Source: Rhodamnia argentea (Eukaryota > Streptophyta > Magnoliopsida > Myrtales > Myrtaceae). Taken from it: a DNA stretch of 64,000 nt. Location: positions 20,725,015 to 20,789,014 of the forward strand of contig NC_063157.1 of NCBI RefSeq assembly GCF_020921035.1. Direction: 5' to 3'. The notes beneath the pieces are model-generated. The model was given only the letters and a program-made list of their open reading frames with translations. It was not told where the DNA came from and searched no databases. Shown piece after piece: positions 62,629-64,000 of this stretch. The number at the start of each line of letters is the position of its first letter. Position 1 is the first letter of the stretch. Position numbers and translations under genes: made by a program.

Positions 62629-63700
62629 TGTAAGCAGTATACTTTTCAAATACGAAAAATAACAGAGAATCCATCGAGGGAGGGACAAGGGCATCAGTCA
62701 TTAATTATTTCATGAAAGATGGGAGGCATCAATCAAGGCTGACATCTAACCACTGATCATTTCAAGAAAGTTCGTCGTCAGCTCCGAGTAATGAGTCACT
62801 CTAGTTAGAGGTATTTGATAAAAACAGATGAAAATCATGTGATTTCTCATGGAGGTTCTGTCTTCTCAATCGCTTGTTGCTAAGTTGAGAAATAGGTGAT
62901 GCAAGAAATTGTCTGCTGCGGAGAGAATGATCTCAAAACTAATGCACACAGACAAGACAGTTCAAAAAAAAAAAAGGCCTGTTCTTTGCTGTTCTTTTGC
63001 CTCTGATCCAGTAAACTCAATTCAGACTCGTGCAAGATTTGCTCGAGCAACCGGACTTTCTAATAATCTCTCAGTCTGCAGCAACATCGTATTCTTTTTT
63101 TTTTTTTTTTTTGGGGGAGGGGGTGTGGTGGGGGAGGGGGGGAGGGGGCGTTGTGTGTTCAAAACAACATGGTATTCTTGAGTCTCCAGAGACCGAGCAA
63201 TCTCATCAGCAAGCAAAATGCAAGCGGACAACCATCCACTCAAAGCTCCCCGATACCTGCATCGCCACCCTAGTTGTCATCCGGCTTCTCACGGCCATTC
63301 CTCCCTTCCTTCATTTGTTAATAAACTACTTCTTCTTCTTCTTCTTCTTCTTATGTGTCTGTTTGCAATTGGAGAGAGAGAGAGAGAGAGAGAGCTCTAG
63401 CAAGGGAATGTTTTCAGAGGAAACCCACGTACAGATTGGACTCTTGGTGATGTTGGAAAAGTTGCCACATGACGAAGAAGAGAGGAGAGTTTTCTGTTCT
63501 GAGCCTGGACAAAGTCTTCACTGATGTAGTGTCCTATTTGCTCTTTGTATAGAGGAATATAAACCTTCGAATATGCGGCTTCTTGCACTCACAAATACAT
63601 TATTATCTGGGTCCTGCCACAACAGCCAGAAAACAAGGACGACTACTTCTGAAAACTGTTCGTCATTCGTGCTCCTACCTGTACTGTAATGGCAATATTT
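62629..63700. other. Intergenic stretch with low-complexity tracts
   Basis: No recognised gene. It contains poly-A at 62964, poly-T followed by a G-rich run (63095-63148), a (CTT)n tract at about 63330-63352 and (GA)n at 63372-63393. Confidence 0.5.
63113..63148 (+). other. G-rich run, G-quadruplex candidate
   Basis: Five runs of five or more G separated by one to eight bases lie between a 19-T tract and CGTTGTG. The pattern meets the usual four-runs-of-three-G rule for quadruplex folding. Confidence 0.7.
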
Positions 63701-63709
63701 CATCTTACG

Positions 63710-63958
63710 GGTTCTCTACTCCTGCACGCATCTGCACTCTTCTTCTCAGAGCTTGATGGGTTGCTAGAGTTGAGCTCTCTCAGATACACTGCCTGAGCAA
63801 GAAAGAGTAGGGCACGCTGCTGATTTTGCAAATGTCTCACCTTCATATGCATTGAAATTTTTTGAGGGTCCAAAACAAGGTGCTGATTTTGCAAATATCT
63901 CACCTTCATATGCATCGAAATTTTTGAAGGGTCCAAAACAAGACAGATTTTTACCCAA
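63710..63958 (-). CDS. Possible exon of an unidentified gene, running to the right edge
   Basis: One minus-strand frame reads LVLDPSKISMHMKVRYLQNQ, a second near-copy of the same 21 residues, then QQRALLFLAQAVYLRELNSS, NPSSSEKKSADACRSREP. It ends at a good donor (CCC/GTAAGATG) near 63710. Coding-like composition and an in-frame 63-bp tandem duplication support an exon, but I do not recognise the family. An alternative frame also stays open over the duplicated part. Confidence 0.3.
63818..63943. repeat. Two tandem 63-bp repeats
   Basis: Copies at 63818-63880 and 63881-63943 differ at a few positions only. The length (21 codons) keeps reading frame. Confidence 0.88.
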
Positions 63959-64000
63959 AGGATGTGATGAAGCTATTCCTTGTAAGCCGTAAGAGATTGA

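Overview
This window is nuclear DNA from a flowering plant. Its genes carry GT-AG introns, the proteins belong to plant-only families (LNK2, ERD15, AGD11-type ArfGAP, BRX domain, CxxC glutaredoxin-like), and AT-rich satellite and miniature transposons fill the spaces between genes. A woody eudicot is likely. The dispersed-element style would suit Myrtaceae, but that is only an impression. All exon coordinates below were worked out by hand from splice sites, reading phase and protein resemblance; no alignment or transcript was available.

Layout. 1-2.4 kb: an ERD15-like PAM2 gene (minus strand). 2.8-6.4 kb: miniature inverted-repeat elements and a decayed plant-mobile-domain (PMD) fragment. 6.45-25.07 kb: one large repeat complex. 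It holds about 21 head-to-tail copies of a ~0.55-kb unit, then four ~1.4-1.56-kb units with decayed PMD sequence, then an inverted partial unit. A MULE-type miniature element with a 10-bp target duplication interrupts the first array. 25-26.5 kb: more dispersed elements.

26.5-64 kb is gene-rich. In order: a 13-exon purple acid phosphatase of the PAP1/24/27 group (minus) with a one-base frameshift in a C-run; a 7-exon plastid TPR-like gene (minus); a 6-exon annexin (minus) with a second homologous first exon and TATA box about 1 kb upstream; two miniature inverted-repeat elements; the clock gene LNK2 (plus, 8 exons); an AGD11-type ArfGAP/C2 gene (plus, 8 exons); a one-exon glutaredoxin-like gene (minus); and a short intact 3-exon gene encoding only the C-terminal coiled-coil and BRX part of a PH/RCC1/FYVE protein (minus). 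The BRX gene and the glutaredoxin gene share a ~0.75-kb duplicated upstream segment. A possible exon with an in-frame 63-bp tandem duplication lies at the right edge.

The genes are independent transcription units with no shared pathway. The points most worth following are the exon-bearing 0.55-kb array fused to PMD repeats, the truncated BRX gene with a duplicated upstream region, the twin annexin first exons, and the PAP frameshift.
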